In this document: positions 6,042 to 14,370 of the stretch, one piece after another
How the letters are laid out: each line of letters opens with the position of its first letter
Position numbering within the stretch: the stretch's first letter is position 1
Assembly (NCBI GenBank): GCA_005882155.1
Contig: VBCQ01000070.1
Span: forward strand, 1-15,999
DNA from: Betaproteobacteria bacterium
GTDB lineage: Bacteria > Pseudomonadota > Gammaproteobacteria > Burkholderiales > Burkholderiaceae_C
Length of the DNA: 15,999 nt
Direction: 5' to 3'
Made by a program: the position numbers and the translations under genes
The notes under the pieces: model-generated
The model's database searches: none
Told to the model about the DNA's origin: nothing
The model's input: the letters and a program-made list of their open reading frames with translations, nothing else

Positions 6042-8069
6042 TTAGAAGCCTTTGAGGGCACGCATGTAGGGCCACAACTGCCAGGTCATCAGGCCGATGA
6101 CGCCGAGGATCATCACGAGCGCGTACCAGTACAGGTAGCCGGTCTGCACGAGCCGCACGACCGACGCCATCACACCGACCGCGCGCGCCGAGCCATCGAT
6201 GACCACCGTGTCGATGAGGCCTGCATCGCCGCCCTTCCACAACCCCTGGCCCACGCCACGCGCGGCCGGCGCGACGATGTGCTCGTTGATCCAGTCCATG
6301 TAGTACTTGTTGTCGAGCAAGCGGTAGACGAAGCCGAAGCGCGCCTTGATCGCCGCCGGAATCTCCGGCTTGACGAGATAGAACACATAGGCCATCGCAA
6401 CGCCGATGAGCGCGAGCCAGAACGGCAGCGACCCGAGGCCGTGCCACGCCATCACTGCCGCACCATGGAACTCCTTCGCGAGCTCTTCCATTGCCGGGTG
6501 ATGCTCGAGGTCGACGAAGATCGAGTCCTTGAAGAAGTCGGTGAACAGCAGCGGGCCGATCGTGATGAAGCCGATCACCACCGACGGCACCGCCAGCAGC
6601 ACCAGCGGCGCGGTGACGACCCACGGGGACTCGTGCGGCTTCTCGCCGGCTGCCAGCCCGTGGTGCTGGTCGGACGCGGGCTCTTCGTCGTCGCTGTCGC
6701 CGTGATGGTTGTGTGCCTGGCCGAATCGCTCCTTGCCGTGGAAGACGAGGAAGTACATCCGGAACGAATAGAACGCGGTGACGAACACGCCCGCCGCGAC
6801 GGCGAAATACGCAAAGCCCGAGCCGGTCAGGTGGCTCGCGTGCACCGCCTCGATGATGCTGTCTTTCGAATAGAAGCCGGCGAACAGCGGCGTGCCGATC
6901 AGCGCCAGCGAGCCGAGCAGCGAGGTGATCCAGGTGATGCGCATGTACTTGCGCAAGCCGCCCATGTTGCGGATGTCCTGGTCATGGTGCATGCCGATGA
7001 TCACTGAGCCGGCGGCGAGGAACAGCAGCGCCTTGAAGAACGCATGCGTCATCAAGTGGAACACCGCCACCGAGTAGGCCGATGCGCCGAGCGCGACCGT
7101 CATGTAGCCGAGCTGACTCAAGGTCGAGTACGCCACGACGCGCTTGATGTCGAAACCCATGAACAGCGCGGTGATCGCGCCGATGACCATCACGACGCTC
7201 AAGGCGGTGTCCGAGAGCTCGAACAGCGGCGACATGCGCGCGACCATGAAGATGCCGGCCGTCACCATCGTCGCGGCGTGGATCAGCGCGGAGATCGGCG
7301 TCGGGCCTTCCATCGAGTCGGGCAGCCACACATGCAGCGGGAACTGCGCGCTCTTGCCCATTGCGCCGATGAACAGGCAAATGCAGATCACCGTGATCAG
7401 CATCCATTCGCTGCCGGGGAACACGAGCTTCGCGAGCTCAGGTCCCTTAGCGAAGGCTTCGGCATACCCGAAGGTTCCGGCGTTGGCGACGATCAGGCCG
7501 ATACCGAGGATGAAGCCGAAGTCGCCGACGCGGTTGACGATGAAGGCTTTCATGTTGGCGAAGATCGCCGTGGGCCGCGTGTACCAGAAGCCGATCAGCA
7601 GGTACGACACCAGGCCCACTGCTTCCCAGCCGAAGAACAGCTGCAGGAAGTTGTTGCTCATCACGAGCATCAGCATCGAGAAGGTGAACAGCGAGATGTA
7701 CGAGAAGAAGCGCTGGTAGCCCGGGTCTTCCTCCATGTAGCCGATGGTGTAGATGTGCACCATCAGCGAGACGAAGCTCACCACCGCCATCATCATCGCG
7801 GTCAGACCGTCGACGAGGAAGCCGATCTCCATCTTCAGGCCGCCGAGGTTCATCCACTCGTAGATGGTCGCGTTGAAGCGCGCACCGTCGACGGCGACCG
7901 ACTTCAGCACCATCGCCGAGACGATGAAGGAAATCAGCACGCCGAGGATCGTGACCGTGTGCGCGCCGCGCCGCCCGATGGTCTTGCCAAAGAAGCCGGC
8001 GATGATCGAGCCCGCCAGTGGGGCGAGCGGCACCCATAGCAGCGTCGATGGGGAGAGTGTTGCGGACAT
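6042..8069 (-). CDS. nuoL: NADH-quinone oxidoreductase subunit L
   Basis: A 675-residue distal antiporter-like subunit of complex I, with the long lateral amphipathic helix at its C-terminus. Visible channel residues: Glu149 in FFGWEAVGLVSYLLIGFW (E. coli E144), Lys239 in GAMGKSAQFPLHVWLPDSMEGPTP (K229), His264 in SALIHAATMVTAG, Lys346 in THAFFKALLFL (K342), and Lys402/Asp403 in AGFYSKDSI (K399/D400). A polar loop at about 445-480, with the His-rich run QAHNHHGDSDDEEPASDQHH, separates helices near TM12-TM13. The family length of roughly 610-690 is respected. ATG 8069 follows the nuoK stop by 13 bases, with only a weak GAG-type ribosome binding site. Confidence 0.98.
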   Translation of the reverse strand: MSATLSPSTLLWVPLAPLAGSIIAGFFGKTIGRRGAHTVTILGVLISFIVSAMVLKSVAVDGARFNATIYEWMNLGGLKMEIGFLVDGLTAMMMAVVSFVSLMVHIYTIGYMEEDPGYQRFFSYISLFTFSMLMLVMSNNFLQLFFGWEAVGLVSYLLIGFWYTRPTAIFANMKAFIVNRVGDFGFILGIGLIVANAGTFGYAEAFAKGPELAKLVFPGSEWMLITVICICLFIGAMGKSAQFPLHVWLPDSMEGPTPISALIHAATMVTAGIFMVARMSPLFELSDTALSVVMVIGAITALFMGFDIKRVVAYSTLSQLGYMTVALGASAYSVAVFHLMTHAFFKALLFLAAGSVIIGMHHDQDIRNMGGLRKYMRITWITSLLGSLALIGTPLFAGFYSKDSIIEAVHASHLTGSGFAYFAVAAGVFVTAFYSFRMYFLVFHGKERFGQAHNHHGDSDDEEPASDQHHGLAAGEKPHESPWVVTAPLVLLAVPSVVIGFITIGPLLFTDFFKDSIFVDLEHHPAMEELAKEFHGAAVMAWHGLGSLPFWLALIGVAMAYVFYLVKPEIPAAIKARFGFVYRLLDNKYYMDWINEHIVAPAARGVGQGLWKGGDAGLIDTVVIDGSARAVGVMASVVRLVQTGYLYWYALVMILGVIGLMTWQLWPYMRALKGF

Positions 8070-8082
8070 GATTGTTTTGCTC

Positions 8083-8412
8083 TTAACCCTTGAGCTCGTC
8101 TAGCTCGTCGACGTTGATCGTCGAGCGGTTGCGGAACAGCACGACCAGGATCGCGAGGCCGATCGCCGACTCGGCAGCGGCGACCGTGAGGATGAAGAAG
8201 ACGAAGACCTGCCCGGCCATCTTGTCGGCGACCACCGGCAGGAAGTGCGAGAACGCGACGAAGTTCAGGTTCACCGCGAGCAGCATCAGCTCGATGCACA
8301 TCAACAGCACGATGAGGTTCTTGCGGTTCAGAAAGATGCCAATCACCGACAGCGCGAACAGGATCGCGCCGAGCGACAGGTAGTGGCCGAGCGTGACGGG
8401 GCCGAGGCTCAT
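8083..8412 (-). CDS. nuoK: NADH-quinone oxidoreductase subunit K
   Basis: A 109-residue, three-helix subunit of the membrane arm (related to MrpC). The two essential buried glutamates are Glu41 in LLMCIELMLLAVNLNFVAF (E. coli E36) and Glu81 in LTVAAAESAIGLAILV (E. coli E72). They lie 40 residues apart here against 36 in E. coli, because the loop FLPVVADKMAGQ between helices 2 and 3 is four residues longer. The protein ends in the typical STINVDELDELKG. The start ATG 8412 overlaps the nuoJ stop as ATGA, with GGAG (8420-8423) seven bases upstream. Confidence 0.97.
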   Translation of the reverse strand: MSLGPVTLGHYLSLGAILFALSVIGIFLNRKNLIVLLMCIELMLLAVNLNFVAFSHFLPVVADKMAGQVFVFFILTVAAAESAIGLAILVVLFRNRSTINVDELDELKG

Positions 8413-9050
8413 GCTTTGTCTCCGCCCGGCGCGGCCGGCGGTGCGGCCGGCAATTCGATCGTCGGCTTCATCTTCACGATGCGCAGCCGGTCGGCCTTGC
8501 GTGCTTTGAGCTGCTCGGCCGGGTTGAGGTACTTCGTGTCCTTGCGCTTGCGCAATGTCAGCGCGATCGCCGCGATGATCGCCACCAGCAGCAGCACCGC
8601 GGCGATTTGCAGCGGGTACAGGTACTTGGTGTAGACCTCGATGCCGAGCAGCTTGGTGTTGCCGAGCTTGAGCGCCGCCGCGTCGGGCAACGGCGCAGTG
8701 CTCAGGTTGAAGCCGGGGATCAGCACCAGCGCCATCTCGAGCGCAATCGCGACGCCCACGAGCATCGCGACCGGGAAGTGCTTCCAGAAGCCCTCGCGCA
8801 TCGTGTCGATGTTGATGTCGAGCATCATCACGACGAACAGGAACAGCACCATCACCGCGCCGACGTAGACGAGCACCAGCGAGATCGCAAGGAACTCGGC
8901 GCGCAGCAGGATCCACACGCAGGCCGCCGAGAAGAACGCGAGTACCAGGTACAGCGCCGCGTACACCGGGCTGCGCGCGGTGATCACGCGGAACGAGGCG
9001 AACAGCAGGACGGCCGAGAAGATATAGAAGAGCGCGGTGTTGGTGTGCAT
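8409..9050 (-). CDS. nuoJ: NADH-quinone oxidoreductase subunit J
   Basis: A 213-residue membrane-arm subunit (ND6 counterpart) with five helices. The conserved TM3 segment, AISLVLVYVGAVMVLFLFVVMMLDI (55-79), carries the tyrosine and glycine around the helix bulge linked to coupling. A soluble basic tail (about 167-213, ending PAAPPAAPGGDKA) is longer than in E. coli but common in betaproteobacteria. ATG 9050 is chosen because MHTNTALFYIF matches the family start. An in-frame TTG at 9080 would add ten residues (GRGPVPDNN), but it lies in the loop of a hairpin and has no ribosome binding site. The preceding 60-base gap is the largest in the operon, and the stop overlaps nuoK. Confidence 0.95.
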   Translation of the reverse strand: MHTNTALFYIFSAVLLFASFRVITARSPVYAALYLVLAFFSAACVWILLRAEFLAISLVLVYVGAVMVLFLFVVMMLDINIDTMREGFWKHFPVAMLVGVAIALEMALVLIPGFNLSTAPLPDAAALKLGNTKLLGIEVYTKYLYPLQIAAVLLLVAIIAAIALTLRKRKDTKYLNPAEQLKARKADRLRIVKMKPTIELPAAPPAAPGGDKA

Positions 9051-9067
9051 GTTGTTATCGGGCACCG

Positions 9068-9090
9068 GGCCGCGCCCCAAGCGCGCGGCC
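9068..9090 (-). promoter_or_regulatory. Strong GC hairpin in the nuoI-nuoJ gap
   Basis: GGCCGCGC (9068-9075) and GCGCGGCC (9083-9090) form a perfect 8-bp stem with a 7-base loop. It lies between the nuoI stop (9111) and the nuoJ ATG (9050), and its end is 17 bases before that ATG. No T-tract follows, so it is unlikely to be a full terminator. It may influence RNA stability, processing or nuoJ translation. The effect is not visible from sequence. Confidence 0.5.
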
Positions 9091-9110
9091 GTCGCGTGAA
9101 GCCTCGCGGC

Positions 9111-9608
9111 TCAGCGATAGCGGGCGTCGGCCTCCCTGTTCGCGGCAATTTCTTTTTCGTAGCGGTCGCCGACGGCGAGCAGCATGTCTTTGGTGAAGTA
9201 CAGGTCACCGCGCTTCTCACCGTGGTACTCGAAGATGTGCGTCTCGACGATCGAGTCGACCGGGCAGCTCTCTTCGCAGAAGCCGCAGAAGATGCACTTG
9301 GTCATGTCGATGTCGTAGCGCGTCGTGCGGCGCGTTCCGTCGTCGCGCAGCCCCGACTCGATGGTGATCGCCAGCGCCGGGCAGATCGCTTCGCACAGCT
9401 TGCAGGCAATGCAGCGCTCTTCGCCGTTCTCGTAGCGGCGCAGCGCGTGCAGGCCGCGAAATCGCGGGCTCAGCGGCGTCTTCTCTTCCGGGAACTGGAT
9501 CGTGATCTTGCGCTGGAAGAAATGCCGGCCGGTGAGCTTCATGCCCTTGGCCAGCTCCAGCAGCATGAAGCTCGAGAACAAGTCCTTGATCGGCGTTGCG
9601 GCAGCCAT
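9111..9608 (-). CDS. nuoI: NADH-quinone oxidoreductase subunit I (two [4Fe-4S] ferredoxin domain)
   Basis: A 165-residue TYKY-type subunit that carries clusters N6a and N6b in the electron path from NuoG to NuoB. Two motifs are complete: CIACKLCEAICP with Cys66, 69, 72, 76, and CIFCGFCEESCP with Cys105, 108, 111, 115. The N-terminal amphipathic region (LFSSFMLLELAKGMKLTGRHFF) anchors it to the membrane interface. The C-terminal EYHGEKRGDLYFTKDMLL is typical. ATG 9608 follows the nuoH stop by 15 bases without a clear Shine-Dalgarno. It acts on the cytoplasmic side. Confidence 0.98.
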   Translation of the reverse strand: MAAATPIKDLFSSFMLLELAKGMKLTGRHFFQRKITIQFPEEKTPLSPRFRGLHALRRYENGEERCIACKLCEAICPALAITIESGLRDDGTRRTTRYDIDMTKCIFCGFCEESCPVDSIVETHIFEYHGEKRGDLYFTKDMLLAVGDRYEKEIAANREADARYR

Positions 9609-9623
9609 GTTGATTCGTGTGCC

Positions 9624-10688
9624 CTACTTCCAGATGTTCCACGGAGACTGAATCCACAGTCCCACGACCACCAGCCACACCAGCGTGACGGGGATGAAGA
9701 TCTTCCAGCCGAGCCGCATGATCTGGTCGTAGCGGAAGCGCGGGAACGTCGCGCGCACCCAGAGGAACATCGTCGCGATGACGAAGGTCTTCGCGCCGAG
9801 CCAGATCCAGCCCGGAATCCAGCTCAGCAGCGGGCTGTCGATCGGCGACAGCCAACCGCCGAGGAACATCACCGAGCCGAGCGTCGACACCAGAATGATG
9901 TTGGCGTACTCGGCGAGGAAGAACATCGCGAACGCCATGCCCGAGTACTCGACCATGTGGCCGGCGACGATCTCCGATTCGCCTTCGACGACGTCGAACG
10001 GATGGCGATTCGTCTCGGCGATGCCGGCGATGACGTAGACGCCGAAGATCGGCAGCAGCGGCAGCCAGTTCCAGCTGAGAAACGTGAGGCCGTGACGAGC
10101 GAAGATGCCTTTGCCCTGGCCGAGCACGATGTCGGTCATGTTGAGGCTGCCGGCGACCATCAGCACGACGACCAGCGCGAAGCCCATCGCGATTTCGTAG
10201 CTGACCATCTGCGCCGACGCGCGCAGCGCACCGAGGAACGCGTACTTCGAGTTCGACGCCCAACCGGCAATGATCACGCCGTAGACCTCGACCGACATGA
10301 TCGCCATCAGGTACAACAGGCCGGCATTGATGTTGGCCAGCGCCACATCGGGACCGAACGGCACGACCGCCCAGGCGGCGAGCGACGGCATGATCGTCAT
10401 CACCGGACCGAGCAGAAACAGGCCTTTGTTGGCCGCGCTCGGGATGATGATTTCCTTGAAGATCAGCTTGACCGCATCGGCAATCGGCTGCAGCAGGCCC
10501 ATCGGGCCGACGCGGTTCGGACCGGGTCGGATCTGCGTCCAGCCGATCGCCTTGCGCTCCCACAGCGTGAGGTAGGCGACGAGCCCCATCAGCGGCAGCA
10601 CCAGCGCGACGATCTTGATCAGCGTCCAGGTGACCGGCCAGGCGCCGCCGAGCCACGAGCTGCCGACGTTGTTGATCGTGTCGAGCAT
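9624..10688 (-). CDS. nuoH: NADH-quinone oxidoreductase subunit H
   Basis: A 354-residue, eight-helix subunit (ND1 counterpart) that forms part of the quinone chamber and the start of the proton path. Conserved blocks: WERKAIGWTQIRPGPNRVGP (43-62), LQPIADAVKLIFKE (66-79), AGWASNSKYAFLGALRASAQMVSYE (141-165), AETNRHPFDVVEGESEIVAG (224-243), and WVRATFPRFRYDQIMRLGWK (310-329). ATG 10688 is chosen because MLDTINN precedes helix 1 and GAGGAA (10693-10698) gives a good ribosome binding site that shares bases with the nuoG stop codon, 8 bases upstream. A longer in-frame reading upstream runs through nuoG in another frame and is rejected. Confidence 0.98.
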   Translation of the reverse strand: MLDTINNVGSSWLGGAWPVTWTLIKIVALVLPLMGLVAYLTLWERKAIGWTQIRPGPNRVGPMGLLQPIADAVKLIFKEIIIPSAANKGLFLLGPVMTIMPSLAAWAVVPFGPDVALANINAGLLYLMAIMSVEVYGVIIAGWASNSKYAFLGALRASAQMVSYEIAMGFALVVVLMVAGSLNMTDIVLGQGKGIFARHGLTFLSWNWLPLLPIFGVYVIAGIAETNRHPFDVVEGESEIVAGHMVEYSGMAFAMFFLAEYANIILVSTLGSVMFLGGWLSPIDSPLLSWIPGWIWLGAKTFVIATMFLWVRATFPRFRYDQIMRLGWKIFIPVTLVWLVVVGLWIQSPWNIWK

Positions 10689-10696
10689 CGCGTTCC

Positions 10697-13009
10697 TCAG
10701 GCTTTCTCGACGACGACGGGGCCGAACATCGCACCGAGCGATGCGGTGTGCGGGTGGCCGGCGGGAACGCGCACCGCCGTTGGCGCGAGCGAGGCGTCGA
10801 GCCGCGCCGTCAGCACCGCGGAGGCAGCGCCCTGGCTCACGCGAACCGACGCGCCGTTGCTCAGACCGAGCTGATCCCACAATGCCGACGGCAGACACGC
10901 GACCGGCGGCTTGGCATCGGCCGTGAGTTGCAGCGGGGTCGCGCGGCGCACCAGCGAATCGGTCGAATAGATCGGCACGTCGGCGATGCGCTCGAGACCA
11001 TCGGACCGCGGCGTCGACGCGATCGGAGCCGATCCGCGGTTACTGAGCCGCGATGCGATCGTCGCCACGTCGCCGAGCGCTTCGGCACGCACCTCGTCGG
11101 TGGTCTCGAAATCGAATCCCGACAGGCCGAGCATGTTGCCGAGCACGCGAAGCACCTTCCATGCTGGACGGGTCTCGCCCAGCGGCTTGACGACGCCATG
11201 GAAGCCCTGCACGCGGCCTTCGGCGTTGACGAAGGTGCCCGAGGTTTCGGTGAACGGCGCGATCGGCAGCAGCACGTCAGCGCAGTCGACTGCTGCCGTC
11301 TTGAAAGGCGTCAGCGCGACGACCATCTCGGCCGATTGCAATGCGGCGACGGCCGCGCTGGAATCGGCAGCGTCGAACGCCGGCTCGACGTTCAACAGCA
11401 AGCACGCCTTCAGCGCACCGCCGAGCATCTGGGCCGCGTTCAATCCGCCGTCGCCGGGCAACGCATTGACGAGCTGCGCGCCGACGCTGTTGCCCGACTC
11501 GCCGAAAACGCCGACGCTCGCGCCAGTCTGTTCGGCGATCCAGTTGGCAAGCGACAACAGGCTCGAGGCTTGCGGGTGCTGCGTCGCCGCGTTGCCGAGC
11601 AAGACGGCCTTGCGCTCGCCCGACAGCAGCGAGGTCGCGATCGCCTGCGCGCGGCCCGATGCCGTAAGCGCGACCGGTGCGGCAACGCCCTTGCTCGATG
11701 CGATCGCTGCCGCGATGTCGGCCAGCGCGTGGATCCACTCGCTCGGCGCGGCGACGACGGAATTGGCGACCGGCATCAACCACTCGTCGGCCAGTGCATG
11801 AATGCTGTGAATCTGCGCGCCCTTCTTCGCGGCCTGGCGAAGACGCTGCGCGAACAGCGGATGGTCCTTGCGCAAGAACGAGCCGACGACGAGCGCGCGT
11901 TGCAGGTTCGACAGCGAAGCAATCGAGGCGCCGAGCCAACGGACACCCTCGGTCTTCGTGAAGTCCGCGTGGCGCAAGCGATGGTCGATGTTCTCGCTGC
12001 CGAGCCCCCGCGTGAGCTTGGCGAGCAGGTGCAGCTCCTCGACCGTGCTGTACGCCGTGGCGAGCGCGCCGATGCGCTGCGCACCGTGGTCGGCTTTGAT
12101 CTGCGTGAGGCCGCGCGCGACGTACTCGAGTGCGGTCGTCCAGTCGACGCTCTTCCACTGGCCGCCTTGCTTGATCATCGGTGCGGTCAAGCGCTCGTCG
12201 CTGTTCAGCGCGTCGTACGAGAAGCGATCGCGGTCGGCGATCCAGCATTCGTTGACGTCTTCGTTCTCCAGCGGCAGAACGCGCATCACCTTGTTCGCCT
12301 TGACCTGCACGATCAGGTTCGCGCCGGTGCTGTCGTGCGGGCTCACGCTCTTGCGGCGCGACAGCTCCCAGGTGCGGGCGCTGTAGCGGAACGGCTTGCT
12401 GGTGATTGCGCCGACCGGGCACAGGTCGATCATGTTGCCCGACAGCTCGGAGTCGATGGTGCCGCCGGTGATCGTCGTGATCTCGGCGTGCTCGCCGCGG
12501 TCGACCATGCCGAGCTCCATGATGCCGGCCACTTCCTGCCCGAAGCGGATGCAGCGCGTGCAGTGGATGCAGCGCGTCATCTCTTCGAGCGCCAGCAGCG
12601 GGCCGACTTCCTTGCGGAAGACAACACGCTTTTCCTCGGTGTAGCGCGAGGCCGAGCCGCCGTAGCCGACCGCCAGGTCTTGCAGCTGGCATTCGCCGCC
12701 CTGGTCGCAGATGGGGCAGTCGAGCGGATGGTTGATCAGCAGAAACTCCATCACGCTCTGCTGCGCCTTGATCGCCTTGTCGCTCTTCGTGCGAACGATC
12801 ATGCCCTGCGTGACCGGGGTGGCGCAGGCCGGCATCGGCTTGGGCGCCTTCTCGATCTCGACCAGGCACATGCGGCAGTTGGCCGCGATCGTGAGTTTCT
12901 TGTGATAGCAGAAGTGCGGCACATAGGTGCCTGCCTTGTCTGCCGCATGCATCACCATGCTGCCTTCGGCCACCTGGACCTTCTTGCCGTCGAGTTCGAT
13001 TTCAATCAT
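10697..13009 (-). CDS. nuoG: NADH-quinone oxidoreductase subunit G (Fe-S relay subunit)
   Basis: A 770-residue 75-kDa-type subunit of the peripheral arm. An N-terminal [2Fe-2S] ferredoxin domain has Cys34, 45, 48, 62 (N1b). HPLDCPICDQGGEC supplies His94, Cys98, 101, 107 (N5). Cys147, 150, 153 and 197 form N4. A degenerate molybdopterin-oxidoreductase-like domain follows (about 215-650), and a C-terminal beta domain (about 670-770). The extra N7 cluster of E. coli is absent: its Cys positions fall in RKSVSPHDSTGANLIV (219-234), which has no Cys, as in most non-enteric and mitochondrial enzymes. The start MIEIELDGKKVQV is canonical, 11 bases after the nuoF stop. The C-rich leader has no Shine-Dalgarno, so coupling with nuoF is likely. 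Confidence 0.98.
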   Translation of the reverse strand: MIEIELDGKKVQVAEGSMVMHAADKAGTYVPHFCYHKKLTIAANCRMCLVEIEKAPKPMPACATPVTQGMIVRTKSDKAIKAQQSVMEFLLINHPLDCPICDQGGECQLQDLAVGYGGSASRYTEEKRVVFRKEVGPLLALEEMTRCIHCTRCIRFGQEVAGIMELGMVDRGEHAEITTITGGTIDSELSGNMIDLCPVGAITSKPFRYSARTWELSRRKSVSPHDSTGANLIVQVKANKVMRVLPLENEDVNECWIADRDRFSYDALNSDERLTAPMIKQGGQWKSVDWTTALEYVARGLTQIKADHGAQRIGALATAYSTVEELHLLAKLTRGLGSENIDHRLRHADFTKTEGVRWLGASIASLSNLQRALVVGSFLRKDHPLFAQRLRQAAKKGAQIHSIHALADEWLMPVANSVVAAPSEWIHALADIAAAIASSKGVAAPVALTASGRAQAIATSLLSGERKAVLLGNAATQHPQASSLLSLANWIAEQTGASVGVFGESGNSVGAQLVNALPGDGGLNAAQMLGGALKACLLLNVEPAFDAADSSAAVAALQSAEMVVALTPFKTAAVDCADVLLPIAPFTETSGTFVNAEGRVQGFHGVVKPLGETRPAWKVLRVLGNMLGLSGFDFETTDEVRAEALGDVATIASRLSNRGSAPIASTPRSDGLERIADVPIYSTDSLVRRATPLQLTADAKPPVACLPSALWDQLGLSNGASVRVSQGAASAVLTARLDASLAPTAVRVPAGHPHTASLGAMFGPVVVEKA

Positions 13010-13020
13010 GGGGCGGGCGG

Positions 13021-14370
13021 TCAGGCGTGGGCCGGGACCAGGCAGGTCTTGTGTTCGATGTGATGCAAGAACTCATCGCGGAAATGCTTGATCATCGCGC
13101 GCACCGGCATCGCCGCAGCGTCGCCGAGCGCACAGATCGTGCGGCCCTGGATGTTGTCGGCCACCGAGTTCAAGAGCTCGATGTCTTCGATGCGGCCCTG
13201 GCCGTGCTCGATGCGGTCGACCATTCGCCACAGCCAGCCGGTGCCTTCGCGGCACGGCGTGCATTGGCCGCAGCTCTCGTGCATGTAGAAGTACGACAGG
13301 CGCAACAGGCTCTTGACCATGCAGCGTCGCTCATCCATCACGATCACTGCGCCCGAGCCGAGCATCGAGCCGGCTTTGGCGATGGCGTCGTAGTCCATCG
13401 TCGTGTCCATCATGATCGAAGCCGGCAGCACCGGCGCCGACGAGCCGCCGGGGATCACCGCCTTCAGGGCGCGACCGCCGCTCACACCGCCGGCGAGCTC
13501 GAGCAGCTTGGAGAACGGCGTGCCGAGCGGAACTTCGTAGTTGCCGGGCAACTCGACGTCGCCAACCACCGAGAAGATCTTCGTGCCGCCGTTGTTGGGC
13601 TTGCCGATCTCGAGGTAAGGCTGTGCGCCGTTGACGATGATCCATGGCACCGCCGCGAATGTCTCGGTGTTGTTGATCGTCGTCGGCTTGCCATAGAGGC
13701 CGTAGCTCGCGGGGAACGGCGGCTTGAAGCGCGGCTGGCCCTTCTTGCCTTCCAGCGATTCGAGCAGCGCAGTTTCCTCGCCGCAGATGTAGGCGCCGAA
13801 GCCGTGCGACGCGTGCAGCTGGAAGTTGAACTTCGAGCCGAGGATCTCGTTGCCGAGGTAGCCCGCTCGGCGCGCTTCGGCCAGCGCCTCTTCGAAGCGT
13901 TCGTAGACCTCGAAGATCTCGCCGTGGATGTAGTTGTAGCCGACTGCCGTGCCCATCGCGTAGGCCGCGATCGCCATCCCTTCGATGACCATGTGCGGGT
14001 TGAACATCAGCAGGTCGCGGTCCTTGCAGGTGCCCGGCTCGCCTTCATCGGAATTGCAGACGAGGTATTTCGCACCCGGGAACTGGCGCGGCATGAAGCT
14101 CCACTTCAAGCCGGTCGGAAACCCCGCGCCGCCGCGCCCGCGCAGCCCCGAAGCCTTCACTTCGGCGACCACCTGCTCGGGCGTCATGCCGTCACCGCCG
14201 CCGACGCCCAGAATCTTGCGCAGGGCTTTGTAGCCGCCGCGCGCCTCGTAGTCGGCGAGGCGCCAGTTGCGCCCATCGAGACCCGCATAGATCTGCGGCT
14301 TGATGTGGCGGCCGTGGAAGCAAGTTTCGGCTCCGGTGGCTTGGAATTTCGACAGGTCAAGCATGTTCAT
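13021..14370 (-). CDS. nuoF: NADH-quinone oxidoreductase subunit F (NADH- and FMN-binding)
   Basis: A 449-residue 51-kDa-type subunit that oxidises NADH in the cytoplasm and passes electrons through FMN to cluster N3. The NADH/FMN glycine-rich loop is GLRGRGGAGFPTGLKW (75-90). CNSDEGEPGTCKDRDL (105-120) and GAYICGEETALLESLEG (192-208) are signature blocks. N3 ligands are Cys367, 370, 373 in ESCGQCTPCREG and Cys413 in TICALGDAAA. ATG 14370 overlaps the nuoE stop as ATGA; a second ATG two codons later is an alternative. The leader CAGGCGCG offers only a weak ribosome binding site, so translation is probably coupled. Confidence 0.98.
   Translation of the reverse strand: MNMLDLSKFQATGAETCFHGRHIKPQIYAGLDGRNWRLADYEARGGYKALRKILGVGGGDGMTPEQVVAEVKASGLRGRGGAGFPTGLKWSFMPRQFPGAKYLVCNSDEGEPGTCKDRDLLMFNPHMVIEGMAIAAYAMGTAVGYNYIHGEIFEVYERFEEALAEARRAGYLGNEILGSKFNFQLHASHGFGAYICGEETALLESLEGKKGQPRFKPPFPASYGLYGKPTTINNTETFAAVPWIIVNGAQPYLEIGKPNNGGTKIFSVVGDVELPGNYEVPLGTPFSKLLELAGGVSGGRALKAVIPGGSSAPVLPASIMMDTTMDYDAIAKAGSMLGSGAVIVMDERRCMVKSLLRLSYFYMHESCGQCTPCREGTGWLWRMVDRIEHGQGRIEDIELLNSVADNIQGRTICALGDAAAMPVRAMIKHFRDEFLHHIEHKTCLVPAHA

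Noticed and set aside
9051..9080. A ten-residue N-terminal extension of NuoJ from TTG 9080.
   Set aside because: It starts in a hairpin loop, has no Shine-Dalgarno and does not match the family start. ATG 9050 fits.
8607..10874. A 755-codon plus-strand open frame across nuoJ, nuoI and nuoH.
   Set aside because: It crosses three well-supported genes on the opposite strand and gives a low-complexity charged sequence. It is a shadow frame.
12317..12349. Missing Cys ligands in NuoG at the E. coli N7 cluster position, first read as a defect.
   Set aside because: N7 is absent from most complex I enzymes outside a subset of bacteria, so this is normal and not a damaged protein.
10748..13063. A 771-codon open frame antisense to the whole of nuoG.
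   Set aside because: Its product is Arg/Ala/His-rich with no recognisable domain. Long antisense open frames are a usual by-product of biased codon use in high-GC genes, and nuoG is complete on the other strand.
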